Of a stretch of 64,000 bases of DNA, positions 35,746 through 49,395 are shown one piece after another. This stretch comes from Camarhynchus parvulus (lineage: Eukaryota > Chordata > Aves > Passeriformes > Thraupidae): the NCBI RefSeq assembly GCF_901933205.1, contig NC_044574.1, positions 21,995,733 to 22,059,732 of the forward strand. The letters are read 5' to 3'. Below the pieces are notes generated by a model. That model was not told where the DNA came from. It ran no database searches and worked only from the letters and a program-made list of their open reading frames with translations. Within the stretch, counting starts at the first letter, position 1; every line of letters starts with the position of its first letter. Both the position numbers and the translations under genes were made by a program.

Positions 35746-38700
35746 TGATTGAACCTCTTCACTACCTTGGTTTATTGCTATCTTGCTCTCTCTTTCCTAA
35801 GAAATACTCTATTGTACATGAGGCAGTATTATAACTTTTGGAAAAAAGTTGACAATTCAGTAGAAGAGAGGAATCAAACTGAAGTTCTGTGAAATTCAGA
35901 CTCCATGGAGAAGAAAAGTCAGAGTGCAATGGATTATAAAAGCCTGAGTTATTACTTTGAGCAATTTAATTTCTGAAAGGCACTGCAGTGTTTTAAGAAT
36001 CACTTAAAATCCTTTTAAAAAGGATTTAAGAATGACTCCATCATTTATTTTGATTAACATTCATTACTTTAGATGCTATCACTGAATTGCTACCATTAGT
36101 ATTGAACTAAAACCTGGAATAATATATTTCATTTTATTATAGTAAAATTATAAGATAACTATTTCAAGAATGGAGCATTTTACTTTAGTCTTTAAAAATA
36201 CTCATGTGGTTAAGCTCATGCAGATTAAAAAAATTATTTAATTTATACATAATTTCTTACACACAAAAACACCCCAGAAAACACAGTTACTTCTGTTTTA
36301 AGAAATTTCTTTTTTCTAGTCCACAGTTCTACAAGATGAAACTGGAAAATATGCTAGGTGCTTTCAAATGTTTAGAAATATAGATATCTTATTTAAATCA
36401 GTAAAATTGGACATTTAAGTCACCTTCAGTTTTGGAATTCATAATGCTACATAACTCATTTCTCAGTTTTTACATAATTTTATCATAAGCAAATCCCACA
36501 GAAATGGGTGGTTTTCATCATGGAAGCTCTCAAGCTGGGCCTACACTGGAAATCCAGTAACTGTGCGCATGGTGGGCAGTTGATGAGTTAGACAAAGCAG
36601 AGGTATTCACTGGGGGAGGGAGCTATTTTACATCATCCTTTAGAGTGACTTGGATGAAATTATGCCCTACCATTATCTCATCAGTAAAACCATGTCAACT
36701 TTCCAGATATTCTCACATTATTACTTTTAACTTTGCAGAGTTTTGAAATCGTATCTGTGCCTGATAGTGCGTGTTACAGAAGGAGTAGCACAAATAAAAA
36801 ATACAAAAGTAACGCAAGTAACAAATACAAAAAATATTTTCATAATGATAATTTAAGTGATAGCTTATATAGATTTACAGTGTACTCTCTTTACTAATTG
36901 ACTTCCAAATAAGGAATTAGCCATGCTTTTCTTGGCATTAACCAATTTTTGACTGAAACAATAAAAATCTAATGCAACAGAAATTCTAGCCAGTAGTTCA
37001 AAATACATGTCTAGAAAATAAGGAAAATAATAAAAAATGTGTACATAAAACTTAACTCATTTCCTGTAGATCTGAGACATAACAATATACTCCTCAGCTT
37101 TGAGATATAATTATCCATATATAGATTTTTAGAGAAAAAACCTTTGTCCCATAACTTCAGTAGCCTCTCTTTTAGCTTTAAAATGTGCATTCTTTCATTA
37201 TGTCCTGTTTCACCTTCATTTGGCTGACAGCATGTATCAATGGGACACATCTGCAGTGATAAAAGCCCATTAGCCACAAGAAGAGGCAGATGGAATAGAT
37301 ACAATTTTTATTAACTATCTAAATGCCACCTAGAATTTCTAAGCATTGTTCACTTTCTAAATTAACAGTTTGAATTAATCTCTAGCTTATTAAAATATTG
37401 AATTTTACTCTGAGCTGTCAATTTATCCCTGATTTTTTAATTAATCATGCTAATATGTAGCCTCCTCTAGATTTCTATAAGAAAAGGGGAGCGGGCAGGA
37501 AGACATCTGAGATTTCCAAAACCAGTTCAGAGTTATGTGGCTGATGCTATTAGGATTTTTTTTGCTTTTGGATTATTTTGTCTGTGCAATTGAATGTCAT
37601 CAAGAGGCTTCTTAGAGTAGAATAAAACTATGTTCATTCTCATGTGAACAAATACACAAGTACTGTACTAAGACACCAGTGTATTATCCTGTCTTTTTGA
37701 CATGGTGAGACACAAAATAGTTGAAAGCATTAACCTCAGCAATGAGGCAAAGAAGAATAAACTAAAGGACAACTGAGGGAAAAAAGTCCAAGGAAACAAC
37801 GAAGGAAATTAAGGCATCTGTGCAGAGAAAAGAGCACACACTATGAAAGAAAAGTTCATTTTTGAAGGTAATTATCTAACATACGGCATGTGGCAGGAGT
37901 TCAAAGTTGAGCAAGAGCATAAAGTATGTGGTATGAGATTGTCACTACCCATTATGTACCATGACATAACACATATAACATTCAATATAAAGGAAATGTT
38001 CATATGGTAAAACCATTTAAGTGTGAGCTGCTGCCTTTGTCACCACGTAAAAGGATCAATTTTTTGTTGTTGTTTTGATTACCAAAAAGTAATTTTCCTT
38101 ATGATTGAGGATAATGTGTTTCATCTGTTTTTCATTACAATTATCAGCCCAGAATAATGCAAACAGAAATCAAATAACGACCTTGATGTCACTGCTATTG
38201 ACATAGTAACTATTTAAAATTGAACTGCAGTAGAAGCAGAGAACAATGGCCAAAATTCAGAAAAACAGATGGCTTGTAAGAATTCTGCCATGCTCATAAG
38301 AATTTTCAGAGACACAGCAACAGGAATCCGTCTTATGATCAAATAAAGTGCCATTCATAGTATCCCTGGAACAGCAACACTGATGATTCCTTTTCTCTTT
38401 TCAAAAATTCCCACCGTTATCTAAATCATTAGCAATCAATTTGCTGCAAGCACATTACTAACAAAACTAGCATCTAATCTCTTTCTTTCCCGAATGATTT
38501 AGGTATGTTAATTTTCTTTGTTTTGCAAGCCATTATTTTCACAAATCACTTCTCACAGCTGGCAATGACTGATTTGTAAGGTATTATTTAAACTGGAATA
38601 ACATACTTTTGTCATGTTCTGAAATATTTATTAATAAATTTGTAAAACATGTAATAGCTCATCATCAGTAGCTTTCTGTTTTTCTCTTTGCTATATAAAC

Positions 38701-40291
38701 CTAGAGGGGAGGATTTAATAGCAGGATCTGTTCGTAAATTGTGCATTCCCATGTCCTAAAATCATGTCCAATATCTACAAAACCTAGCCAGGTTCTTCAG
38801 ATCTGACCCAACTTTTACAGAACAGTTTCATAAAAATTCTATGTATAAACAGACATTCTACCTGAATCTTTTTATACATCTGGTACTATGTACACAAGTG
38901 TCTGCAGAAGGTGACTGCAGTGGTGAGCAGATGATTTCAGCTGATCTATCCTTATGAGAAAAACAAGTTAAAATGGATGATAGCTATCTTACTGCTAAGC
39001 TCATCTTTCAGGCTGGCAGTCATCCTGTCCTGTTAAGAAAGATAAATTTTATTGCCTTTTTTCAAGATTATACCTGAAAAATATGATGACTGTTTTTGGT
39101 TTGTTGAATTGTTTTAGGCTCTGAAATCTCTTTTAGGTCATTTTATGTCACATACCTTGGTATTTACCTACCCTTTTTTTATTGCTGAAATACTTAAATA
39201 ATCTAAATATTGTAACACCCATTATTGCAGATACAGCACAAATATACTAAAAAGCTGCCTTCCAAATTTCTGACACATGAAAAAAACATTAGGAGTCCTG
39301 AACATGCAGGTTAGGAGGAAGTAAAAAAAGATATGACAACAGACATAATGTTATAAACCAGAGGCAGAAACGAGTGGAAGTTTTTTACCACATATTTTTT
39401 ACATTAAAACATGTTGATTCATTAAACCTGGAATTGCTATCAGAACAAGATAGATTTAGGCCAATACAAAAACTCAATAATTTTTATTTGGAAAAAACAG
39501 AATTAAAATTATAATCATTAAGCATTTCTGTAATATTTCAATTTACAAGACATTAAAAAAAATGACATTTTTCCAAATAGCATTGCTCAGTACCAGTGGC
39601 CACAGTTCATTTTGTGCATGTAAGTTATTTGGCTGAATTTCTTTCATTTCATAATTGAAAAGGTATCTGAAGCAGAAGATTGTCACAAGGACAAGATATT
39701 AAAGGTAAAGAAACCCAGGATAAGACTAAGGTCAGTTTCATTTGCTGGAATGGTTCACAGAAATGTCCTTTCTGTATGATCAGATGAAAAGGGTACAGGT
39801 CAAATGTGTATGGCTCTGAAAGTAAAAAAAAAATAGTTATGGAATGGATGTACTTAGTGTCAATTGCCTATTTTTCACTGTGTAAATAGGCAGGCAGCAC
39901 AGTTCAATACAGAAGGTGATTCTGGTACTTCCTTTTTTAACACACTACTTTTATACAATGTAGACAGTTTTAGACAAAAGGAAAAGACATACTGTCTGTT
40001 ACTACTGCCACTGTAATTTGAAGTCACAGTCATAGTCTGAGAATTAAAAAATTAGAGAGCAGCTGAGTCAATATTTACTTTCATCATTTTGTACTTTTAA
40101 AAATTTCATTAAGAGGTCACATGTCTAAAAGTTATGTGATACTTTGAAAGCCTTCTTGGTTGTTTATAATTTTTATAGTCATGTAACTTAAATAATCAGG
40201 TAGAACCAGTTCTGTCTTGAAGGATCATAGAAATTTCCAATTAAAAACATCTATCAGAAAAAGGAGATAAAAGACAATAAAAAATATTTAG
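35746..40291. other. Long repeat-poor AT-rich non-coding block
   Basis: About 4.5 kb with no recognised gene or transposable element. The longest frame is 97 codons (37011-37304, minus), without domains. A near-perfect palindrome sits at 36003-36030. Confidence 0.65.
36003..36030. repeat. Near-perfect palindrome, no loop
   Basis: CTTAAAATCCTTTT (36003-36016) is followed directly by AAAAAGGATTTAAG (36017-36030). The arms are complementary apart from a one-base offset. Confidence 0.8.
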
Positions 40292-40680
40292 AATATGAGG
40301 AGCAACTGAGGGATCTCGGGTTGTTTAGTGCGGAGAAGGAGGCTCAGCAAACACCTGATCACTCCCTAAAACTACGTGAAAGGAGGCTGTAGTCAGGTGG
40401 GAGTCATCCTCTTCTCCCAGACAAGTGGGACAGTGAGAAGACATAGCCTCAAGCTGCACTCAGGGAGGTTCAGGTTAAACATCAGAAATTTCCTCATGGA
40501 AAGTTTTGTTAAACACTGGAATGGACTGCCCAAGGAGGTGATGCAGTTGCCATCCATAGAGCTGCTTAAGAAAGAACTTAATGTGGGATGTGGGACTTAG
40601 TTGCCAAGGTGGTGATCAGTCAAAAGTCGGACTTGATGTCAGAGATCTTTCACAAACTAAATGATTCTGTGATTCTGTGG
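40292..40680 (+). mobile_element. CR1 LINE 3' fragment
   Basis: The plus strand begins 'ATGAGGAGCAACTGAGGGAT' (40295-40314) and continues with 'GAAAGGAGGCTGTAGTCAGG' (40378-40397) and 'AGGTTAAACATCAGAAATTT' (40471-40490). It then reads 'CACTGGAATGGACTGCCCAA' (40515-40534) and ends with a tail 'ATGATTCTGTGATTCTGTGG' (40661-40680). It is a typical 5'-truncated CR1. The 74-codon frame 40376-40600 lies in its 3' non-coding region. Confidence 0.93.
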
Positions 40681-40900
40681 TTCTTCTTGGTAGCTACAGA
40701 CAGAAAAACATTCAAAGATAGTATCAGGAATAGTAAAAAAAAGGTACTAAAAAAAAATAAAACCAAGACAATCCAAAAAAAATTACTAAAGGCAAATTGT
40801 TCTTTATTTAAAAGTAGCTTGAATATCACCATCTGACTCCTTATTAGCTGCAATATAAAAATAAGATCTATAAAGTCATAAAGGTATGCCATCTCAGAAA
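40681..40900. other. A-rich spacer between CR1 and LTR
   Basis: It holds lysine-codon A-rich tracts (40735-40790) and no gene. Confidence 0.6.
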
Positions 40901-40906
40901 GCAGAG
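40901..40906. repeat. Target-site duplication, left copy
   Basis: GCAGAG, identical to 41612-41617. Confidence 0.92.
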
Positions 40907-41611
40907 TGTAAGAGTGACGGGGGGTCAGCACGGTTGGGACGGATGGAGACGAGAGATCTCTGAAGCCGGGTCATGGAACTTGCGGTTTATTGCAAAGGGC
41001 GTGGGTGCAAAGCCCTGCTGGGAGCTGCCAGCTGCAGCTCGGAGCAGGCCCGAGAGAAGGGAGGGGTAGAGAGGATGAGAGGGTAAGAGCATAAAAGCAT
41101 AAGAGAGTAAAAGGGGTAAGAGCTAAGAGGCAGAAGTAAGAGCATGGAAAGAAAGAAAGAAAGTAAGTAAGTGAGTAAGAGCTAAGAGTTAAGAGTTAAG
41201 AGAGCGAAGTTTCTGTTACAATACAATAAATCATCTTCTGTGTAGAATACTCTGATTCTCACTAACCAATCTAGTACAAGATACAAATCCTACAGCATTT
41301 CCATACAGCCTATAAGAATCACTACATTACCATACTGTGCTACATTATAAACCCTAAAAACTACTCTTTGGACCCCTTCTGCCAAGCTGGCAGGGTCTGA
41401 TCTGACCCTTGGACCTGCCTGCAAGCAGAGGGAATTGTTTCATCAAAAGGGGATTACCTTCAGCAGCCACACCATTGTTTTCCCATTGTTCAGTAACTAT
41501 GGGATCTCAAAGGTTGCTTTCATTTCAATCTCGCTTATAGTTTCCATATTCTCAAAATCTTTTGCCAGGCAATCATATTTATAAGGCTTTCCTGTTTCAT
41601 CCTCCCCAACA
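40907..41611 (-). mobile_element. Solo LTR of a class II-like retrovirus (705 bp)
   Basis: The plus strand starts TGTAAGAGTGACGGGG and ends CCTCCCCAACA, so both termini are intact TG...CA. They are flanked by perfect 6-bp copies of GCAGAG, the target length of betaretrovirus-like integrases. Orientation is minus: in that sense it starts TGTTGGGGAGGATG, and AATAAA (complement of 40986-40991) lies about 80 bases before the 3' end, as expected for R-U5. The U3/R part contains a long purine repeat tract on the plus strand (41060-41215). No internal retroviral sequence remains, so it is a solo LTR. Intact ends and duplication suggest it is younger than the CR1 copies around it. The family looks like one common in songbirds, from memory only. 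Confidence 0.93.
41060..41215. repeat. Purine-rich GTAAGAG/GAAA repeat inside LTR
   Basis: Imperfect repeats of TAAGAG, GAAA and GTAA units include about four GAAA units at 41148-41163 and AAGTAAGTAAGTGAGTAAGAG near 41160-41180. The minus strand, in the LTR sense, is a matching pyrimidine tract. Confidence 0.85.
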
Positions 41612-41617
41612 GCAGAG
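41612..41617. repeat. Target-site duplication, right copy
   Basis: GCAGAG, identical to 40901-40906. Confidence 0.92.
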
Positions 41618-44600
41618 AACAAGAGAGAAATTGTCTTCATTTATTTGCATTTGCAATGGACAAACTGCCAGCTCTTCCAGCTCCTAGATTCCCTGAACTA
41701 GGAAAATAGTATCAGTTGAAATTATTGAATAGTGAAAGTTCCAGAGGATCAAGAAAGACATCGTGGTGCATACGTAGGAAAGCGAAAGCCCTAGCAATAT
41801 ATCACTACTTTCCTACATTAAAAATAAAATCAAGGCTCATGTTAAAGCTTATCAAAGGTGAAATCAAGGAAGATAACAATTTCAAACAGTTTGAAGTAAA
41901 AAAATGAAGTAAATGGAGTTGGAATACTTATAACGTCCAACTGGCAAAAGAGAGTCTGACAGAGAGCTGTCACACCATCTGTTGTCCAGTACAATGCCTT
42001 TCAACAATTCAACACAGATTTTGTCTTATTCTTGTCTCCAAAACTATTATCCAAGGAAATTAATGTCATGAAAAATTCTAATACAATGTCAGTGTCCCAA
42101 AAAAGAAATCCATTAATAGCTCTTTAAGGAATTTCCAAAAATAATTTTAGTCCAGAAACAATAAGGTATTTCAAATTACAACTACTCTTAAATCTTCTTA
42201 AGATGAAGAAAACAGTCCACTTGGACACCTCAAAATTTCCTTCTAAATCAGTGGGGATGATGTTTAAAAGAGCCATCCCAAACCCTGGCCCTGCTAGACA
42301 GTCATAGAAATCTGTAGGAACTTTTAATGCCTTCAACATTTAACACTGAAAGAACATGGAGCTGAGCAACACAACGTCTTGCTAATGAAAATAGTTAACA
42401 TAATAGAATTTTTTTCATACTGAAAGAATTAAGAACCCTTTTTCCTACAGTATCACTGTGGCAGTATCTGACTTCTCTGATTAGGGATAAAATACTTTAT
42501 CTAAATTATAAGAAAAATTATTTTAATATTCAGTTTTAGTATTCATTTTCATATCCATTCCTTCATGTATCAGCATTGCCCTTTGAGTCATTAATTTTGA
42601 TGAAAACTGGAATAATATTGATACATGAATATTCTCTTTTTATTATTTCTAGGCATTTTGTAGAAGATTTGATGTGTGCTTATTCTGAATGCTGAAAAAC
42701 CTCCCAAAACCTTGAATCTGATGATCTGTCATACTACCAAACTAACCTTCTTGTACTATAAGATTTTATTTTCCTGACTGTATGATCAAAAAGCCTTGAG
42801 GTGGGGCTCGCATGCCATCTTCCTTTCAGAGACTTTCTTGTTAAATGAAACACAGAGTTCTTAGTTTCACTTGTGGTGTAATTTTTTCTTAAATCATGTA
42901 ACATAAATTTATACTCGGTTTCTTTTCTCAATCAGTCAATCAGTGTCATCAGTTATGAGGAGAGCTGTAGCAAATTCTATTTAGCAAAGTCTCTTTGAAG
43001 TTCAGATAAATTTTCTTATTGTATAAATGTAAATAATTAGTAAGAAAAAGGAAAAAATCTATATAAGAATTTTTTTTTGCTCAATTGTCTTTTGCAGATA
43101 CAGATATTTATTCATCTGTGTTTTCATATACAGACAAGAGGACTTCTAAGGGAAATATAACACATGAGAAAGATGAATGAAACATTTTAAAAGCTCTCTC
43201 TCCTCACTCAAATAATTTAAAATATTTGCAAGTTTGAACACAAAGACTACAAAAATAGACGAGCAACATTTTTAACTTCAGAATATAAAACACAATGCAA
43301 CATCTAGTTTCAAATATTAAGTTAGAACTTCTCTAATACGGAAGAGTACTTGGAAACACACAAAATGGAACACTTGCAAACGCATTTCAAGTAGAAATAT
43401 ACAATATTTCACTACACAAATATGTTGGAAATTTAAAGTTCACCAAAAAGTGCATTAAAGAAAATCTTCCATTAACATCAGCCCAATAAATTCCATGAAA
43501 AGGTAAGAATTGCTTAAGATACTGATTTGTGACAGGAATTGCAGAGTTCCTAAGGAAGAAAGAAATAATTCCAAAATCATCCTTGCTTTAGGGTTGTTTC
43601 TTTTATGTAAACTATATTCCTTAATAGACTCATGAATATAATTTATTTTAATACATAAAATTCAATCCTACATGCTTTATTAGTAGCAACAATAATTTAC
43701 ATAGCATTGCTTACATTATGAAATATATACATATAAAATGAAATGAAATAGCATTCATTACAAAGTGAAAAGGTAACAAAATTATTACAAGTTCATGTTG
43801 TCCAATGTTTAATTGGCAAATCTCAATATTAATAATTGAATTGTTAGAGCTGTTTTCAGCATCAACTGAAAATTAACTTAGTACTTATACATCTTACCAA
43901 AATACTTTAAAAATACTTTAAAATCAAGTTTATACTAATTATGCCACAAAAAACTGATTTTGAGTGGTTTTCACTTTTTGTGATTATTCTGATAAAAATA
44001 CAGACAATATAAATTGTATATCCTTTTGATCATATTCTATAGCAATTCTCTATTAGGAGTTAAATTCAATACAATAGTTTGTTACAAAATTTCCCAGGGC
44101 AAACTTCTCTATCTGACTGTATGCTTCACTTTTTTTTCCCTATGCACTTTCTGTCTTATTTCACATCACTTCTTTAAATGTTTAATCTTAAATGATGAAA
44201 GTTAAAGAGCACAGGAACTAGAGGAACATGTTTGAATCCTAGAATGTTGCTTCATGCTTTCAAAGATCCCCATAACTACAACTCTAGAAACCCAATGGAA
44301 AAAAAAACCACCCATGCCTAAAATTTTTCTACCAACAGAAATTTTCTGAAATGTTATTATTGTCTTCTTAGGGCTTCAAAATCAAACTACTTCAAAGGAA
44401 ATAAAAAGAGAAAGATCTACACAGGCCATTGTTACAGGAAAATAAATTAGAAATAAATAATTGTCATTTGTCTATTGAGGTGTTGTAAAAGAAAGTTTCA
44501 CAGACATGAGAGTTGACAATTATGTCTTTGTATATGTCTTCTGTCTTTTGATAAAAACTAATTTCTTAAAAGCTGTGAAAATAAAATTCTGATTCAAGCA

Positions 44601-44875
44601 TTTAGGGAAATGTCATCCTAACTAATAAATTTTTCTCTTTTTTTAAGTGCAAAGTAGATGAAAAAGTGAGCTGAAACATTGAGTGAGCCTGTGATGGATG
44701 GAGAGCTGATGTGTAATTTTGTCTGTGAGACGCTTGTTGCACAAATTATTGAGCTAGTCTGAATAAAAACTCTAAGGAAAAATACACATGGAAAAAAGAG
44801 TCATGTGAGAGAACTACTTCTTAGAAAATTTTTGATGTATGCTAAATGACAAATAGTCTTCTTGTAACAAAGTAG
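41618..44875. other. AT-rich non-coding DNA, no gene seen
   Basis: The longest frame is 71 codons and no domain or repeat family was recognised. Confidence 0.7.
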
Positions 44876-45296
44876 GTGGAGGGTCTGGAGCACAAGGCTT
44901 ATGAGGAGTGGCTGAGGAACTTAAAGTTGTTTAATCTGGAGAAAAGGAGACTGAGCTGAGAACCTTATCCCTGTCTACAATACCTGAAAGGAGATTGTAG
45001 ATGAGTGGGAATCAATCTCTTCTCCTCAGTAACAAGAAACACAATGTGAGGGAACAACCTCAAGTTGCAGCAGGAGATGCTGAGATCAGATATTAGGAAA
45101 AATTTCTACACCGAAAAGACAGACAGTTATTGGAACAGGCTGCCTAGGGAAAGTGGGCAGCTTAAAAAGTTTAAAAGATGTGCAGATGTGGTGCTTAGGG
45201 AAATGGTTTAGTGGAGGACTTGACAGTGCTGGGTTAGCAGATGGACTTGATGATCTTGAAGGTCTTTTCCAGCCTAGTTACTCCATGATTCTGTGA
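44876..45296 (+). mobile_element. CR1 LINE 3' fragment
   Basis: 'CTGGAGCACAAGGCTTATGA' (44885-44904) and 'GTTTAATCTGGAGAAAAGGA' (44930-44949) come first. 'ACAACCTCAAGTTGCAGCAG' (45054-45073) and 'GATGATCTTGAAGGTCTTTT' (45249-45268) follow, and then 'CTCCATGATTCTGTGA' (45281-45296), in order on the plus strand. It is close in structure to 40292-40680 and in the same orientation. Confidence 0.93.
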
Positions 45297-48200
45297 ACTT
45301 AAAAACACTATATAGTCTACATACACCATGGAAAAAGCACATACACACTAAAGTAAAACTCACATGTCTTGGTGATGTTATGAATGAGTTGCAAGCAACA
45401 TGTTACAGCGATGTGTAACAGAGACACAAATTATTACATTGGTCAGAACAACAGAACTACAATAGTATGTCAGCTGACAATTTTAATTCAGGACAAAGGA
45501 CTGCACTAGATGGCAGCTTGAATTCCTCTCAATGTTGTTGAAAGACTGATCAAAGCCTTCCTGATACTCAATAGTTAGAAGGCCCATAAGGCCCTTAACA
45601 GCATATGCATGGGAGGAGAGGGTGGATATTTTGGACATAGCACTGTATAGGAAGTGATGGGGTGGCAAAATTTTATGTAATTATTGCAAAAGTAAAATTC
45701 ATTTTCATCTTAAGATGTCTGGGCTTTATTCTATACTAGCAGCTAAGGAGACCTGGAAATATTTGAACTCAGAGTAAGTGAGTGAGGGTGGGAGAACTAT
45801 AATTAAGCAAATGCCCAAAGCCTAGCAGCTAAATGAAAAAAGAGAAATACAGCAGTACTGGGATGCAAATGAAAAAATGAAGACTAGATTTCATAATATA
45901 GATGAAATTCTGTTCCAAATGGTATAGAAAAGGAGTTCCATGGCTGAGACAAGAGAATGACAGCTACCTAAGGGAAGTCAGGTGTGGGAAGATCTGGAAA
46001 TATAAAGGTCAACACAGGAAAACGAGAAGAAAAAAGAGCTTGGATTTAACTATCAAGAAAAGCAATTATTCATAAGATTAAAAAATAAATAAAAAATGGG
46101 GAAAAAACAACTAATGGTAGCTGTGATAATTTTAGAGGTTAGCTTTTATACTGCTTGGAGGACAGATTAGGAATGCTACCAGACAGCTGTGAAGGAGACT
46201 GGTGTTATGCCTAGAGCAGCACAAAAGCATTGCAGGTTCACCAAGGCAGAAAAAAACATCTTCTGAAATTCTTTAAAGGAATAATCAGCAGTTTTCCAGC
46301 AGTGAAGATGTACAACAAATACAGACTCAGAGATAAAGAGAACTTGGAAAAAGCAGTATAAGAAAGACAGCACCTACACACAATAACTGGGATTGCAATA
46401 AAAAAATCGCATACAACCTTATCTTTGAATTATAATATCACATTTATTTGCTTTCTCTCAGGTTCAGTGACTCTGTGGCACATATTTCTTATCTGAATAA
46501 GAGTTGAAATTCCCCAGGTTATTTCAAATACCTCTTACTACAATGGTGACATAGAATCAAAATTTATACCTCAAAATACTACAGCTATCAGGGTGTGGTT
46601 TTAGGTAATATTTTTCCTCTACAGGAAAACAGTGAGACCCATGGTTCACTTAAATTAAGAATTTATTACCTGATCTTCTCAAACTGTCCACAGAGGGGGT
46701 CTATACATATTTTCAATTATGTTGAATTTTGATGCCAAACAAAGATCACTTCTTCACTGTTTGGACCCTTCAGATCCAAGGCTGGACCACTTCAGGGTCA
46801 TCAAAAGTTGTATGCAACAACATCCATGTAAAGACCTGTGATTTTGTTTATTCCTCTTATCTTACTCACTTTAGAACTGGCCTTTTGCGCCAAATGTTTA
46901 TTATTGCATGTGTAGAAGGATAAAGAGGTTGTGGAGGCACCAGAAACACAGAGCTTCTGCAAAAATTTTTGGTCTAAAATTTTATTTTAGATCTGATCTT
47001 CTCAAAGTGAAATTGCTAAACAAAAGGTTTCTTCCTAATTCTCAGTTTCCAAGTGCTGCTTTCTATTTAATAAGGATTTTATCCCATTTACAAGCCTCAC
47101 CCTTGTAAAGGATTTTGAAAGACAATATACCAGTCCTGTTTTAAACTTCGTCCTATATATAGAACTAGGTACGCTCAGTCATTTAAAAACTATGAAAACA
47201 TAGGGACAAATATTAGCTGTGACAGAATGCATTTAGGATTCTACACTCTTTACAGCAATAGTAAGTACAACAAACTCTTGAGTTACAGATTTTTTGCATG
47301 AGATAGATAAACCATGTTGACTGAAACTCTGTGATAAACATTTCTCCCTAACACATGCCAGTCATTGCAATGGATACAGTGAGGTGGATTTTAAAGGATT
47401 CACAGATCCAATTTGTAATCCTATGAAAATATGCTTCAGCTTTGCCACAGTTACACAGTTTACTCTTAATTTACAAATCTTAGACCTTCTTAAGTCCCCA
47501 AACCAATTTCACAAGCCAGGCCTAAGGGCAGAGTTCTCTATACATTCATTACAGTGATCCAGTAAAATTGACTGCTTTTGGAGATATTTGGTCAGTCTGT
47601 GACCAGATGAAACAATCCTCTTAAAGTGATTTTAGCAGTAAGAGCAGCATATTTGCTACAGGTTTTATAATTATAAAGCATTCCATATATCTCTATCGTA
47701 CCTCAATGCTTAATCTCTGCTGATACTGATGTTGAAACAGCAGACCTCAGCCTCTTCAGCAATAAACTCCTTTCACTTCTGATACAATTATTCTGAGTGG
47801 TTCTTTAACCTCCTGTGTCCAAGAACCTTCTCCTATCCTTACTTACTCTTAAATCACAACTGTTTTCTGAACGGTTATTTATCAGTTTAGAACATTTTTT
47901 TCTGAAAGCTTCCTATTAAACTTGCAACTTATTCACATGGTACAACATCTCAGTTATCAGATAAATTAATATTACAAATCCACTACAGACTACCTGATAA
48001 GCCAGTTTTTAAACATCGCAATTAAAGTAAATAAAAATTGCAATTTTTCAGTGCTGCATTAGTACTAAAAATAGTTTGGTGCAATAAATACTAACACTCA
48101 AATAATAAGTGTTCAATTTTTAAATAAGAAAGACCAAGGGCACAGAACATCACTTAAACAGAGACACTCTGGGTTTCTGGATGTGCAGTCTTCTTCTTCC

Positions 48201-48954
48201 TGTTGTTTGTCTTCTTATTTGAAAACAATCCTACCTAAACTGCTACCTTTGTGGCTAAAATAGCATTTTCCTTGATAAATTTTTGAACTAATCACATTAG
48301 CTCTTTTTCCTTGACAATGTTTCTGAAATTGTACTGCATAAGGGGAAAAGCTTCAATAGATGACGCTGAAATAATCCCCCAAAAGTCCTCACTAAATCAT
48401 AGTTTAACTCTGAGAACATTTTTCTGTCTTCCTTATTCACTCGCAAGGCCAGGGCTACAGGTTTGAATTCATGCTGGGAGAGCAGGGAACTAAAATTCAG
48501 TATAGGAAAAAGCTATATACTGTAGGCTATCACAGCAGAAATTTGGAAAGACAATTTAATGTTTTTTTAGGAAAAATGGCCTTTAATGAATTTCTGCTAG
48601 ATAGAAATCAGGTCTTGTTGACCAAGATGGTTTCCAAATTACAGAAAGAAGAAAGGAACAGTAGCCACAGTTCAGAGTGCTGACTAAAGTACCTAGGTAG
48701 CTAAGAAATAAAAAAAATAAGATACCATTCATTCTCAGTTTAGTTATTGGTTTAACAAAATACTGGTGGGACTGGCACATGACAGCATCAAAACCAAACA
48801 CAGAAATTTCACATTTATGCCAAAATTCACTATTTCCTTAGCTACTGGCACAACAAATGTTACTGAAAGTGATATAAATATTTTTATCAAATAGCTATGC
48901 TATTCCTTGTCTGGAAACCAGCTGATCAACATTTTCCTTGCACCCAAAACTTGT
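45297..48954. other. AT-rich non-coding DNA, no supported gene
   Basis: Only short frames (up to 70 codons). The segment 47700-47830 ('CAATAAACTCCTTTCACTTC' then 'GAGTGGTTCTTTAACCTCC') resembles the R-U5 end of a retroviral LTR, but no ends or target copies were found. Confidence 0.55.
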
Positions 48955-49395
48955 TGCAGGCCTCCAGAAGGGATCTGACAGGTACAGTGCAGAGGAGGAT
49001 AACTACTTTCCTGGATCTCCTACTGCTGACCTGGATGTTCTTGGTCTTTTTTCCAGGGCACACACACAGGCTGATGCCCAGCTTTCCATCTACCAGCATC
49101 ACCCCAAGTTCTTCTCCACAGTGCTGCTGAAAAGCCCCAGCCTACACCATTGTAGGAGTCCCTTCCTTCACACGTGAAAGACTCGGTATTTATCCTTGCT
49201 GAATTTCAGGAGGTTGCTGCTGGCCCATTTGCCCAGCCTCCTACACCCTTCAGAATAGCTGCTATTGAGTGGTCCTTCCACTTTGGTGTCACCTGCAAAC
49301 TTGATGAGGGTACACTCCATAAGCTGCTCCAGCTCAGCTTCCTGCAGTCTGAGTTGAGGTGCCTTATTCCCCTTCCTGACCAACCCAAAGACACT
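48955..49395 (-). mobile_element. CR1 LINE fragment, end of ORF2 region
   Basis: Plus-strand landmarks, reverse complement of CR1, are 'AGGCTGATGCCCAGCTTTCC' (49068-49087), 'CAAGTTCTTCTCCACAGTGC' (49105-49124), 'CAGGAGGTTGCTGCTGGCCC' (49208-49227) and 'CACCTGCAAACTTGATGAGG' (49290-49309). The last corresponds to the catalytic F-A-D-D region of reverse transcriptase in antisense; the minus strand at about 49290-49310 reads 'KFAGDT', with Gly in place of the first catalytic Asp. Frames on both strands here (74, 79, 71, 62 and 77 codons) are remnants or antisense artefacts. No 3' tail is present. Confidence 0.85.
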
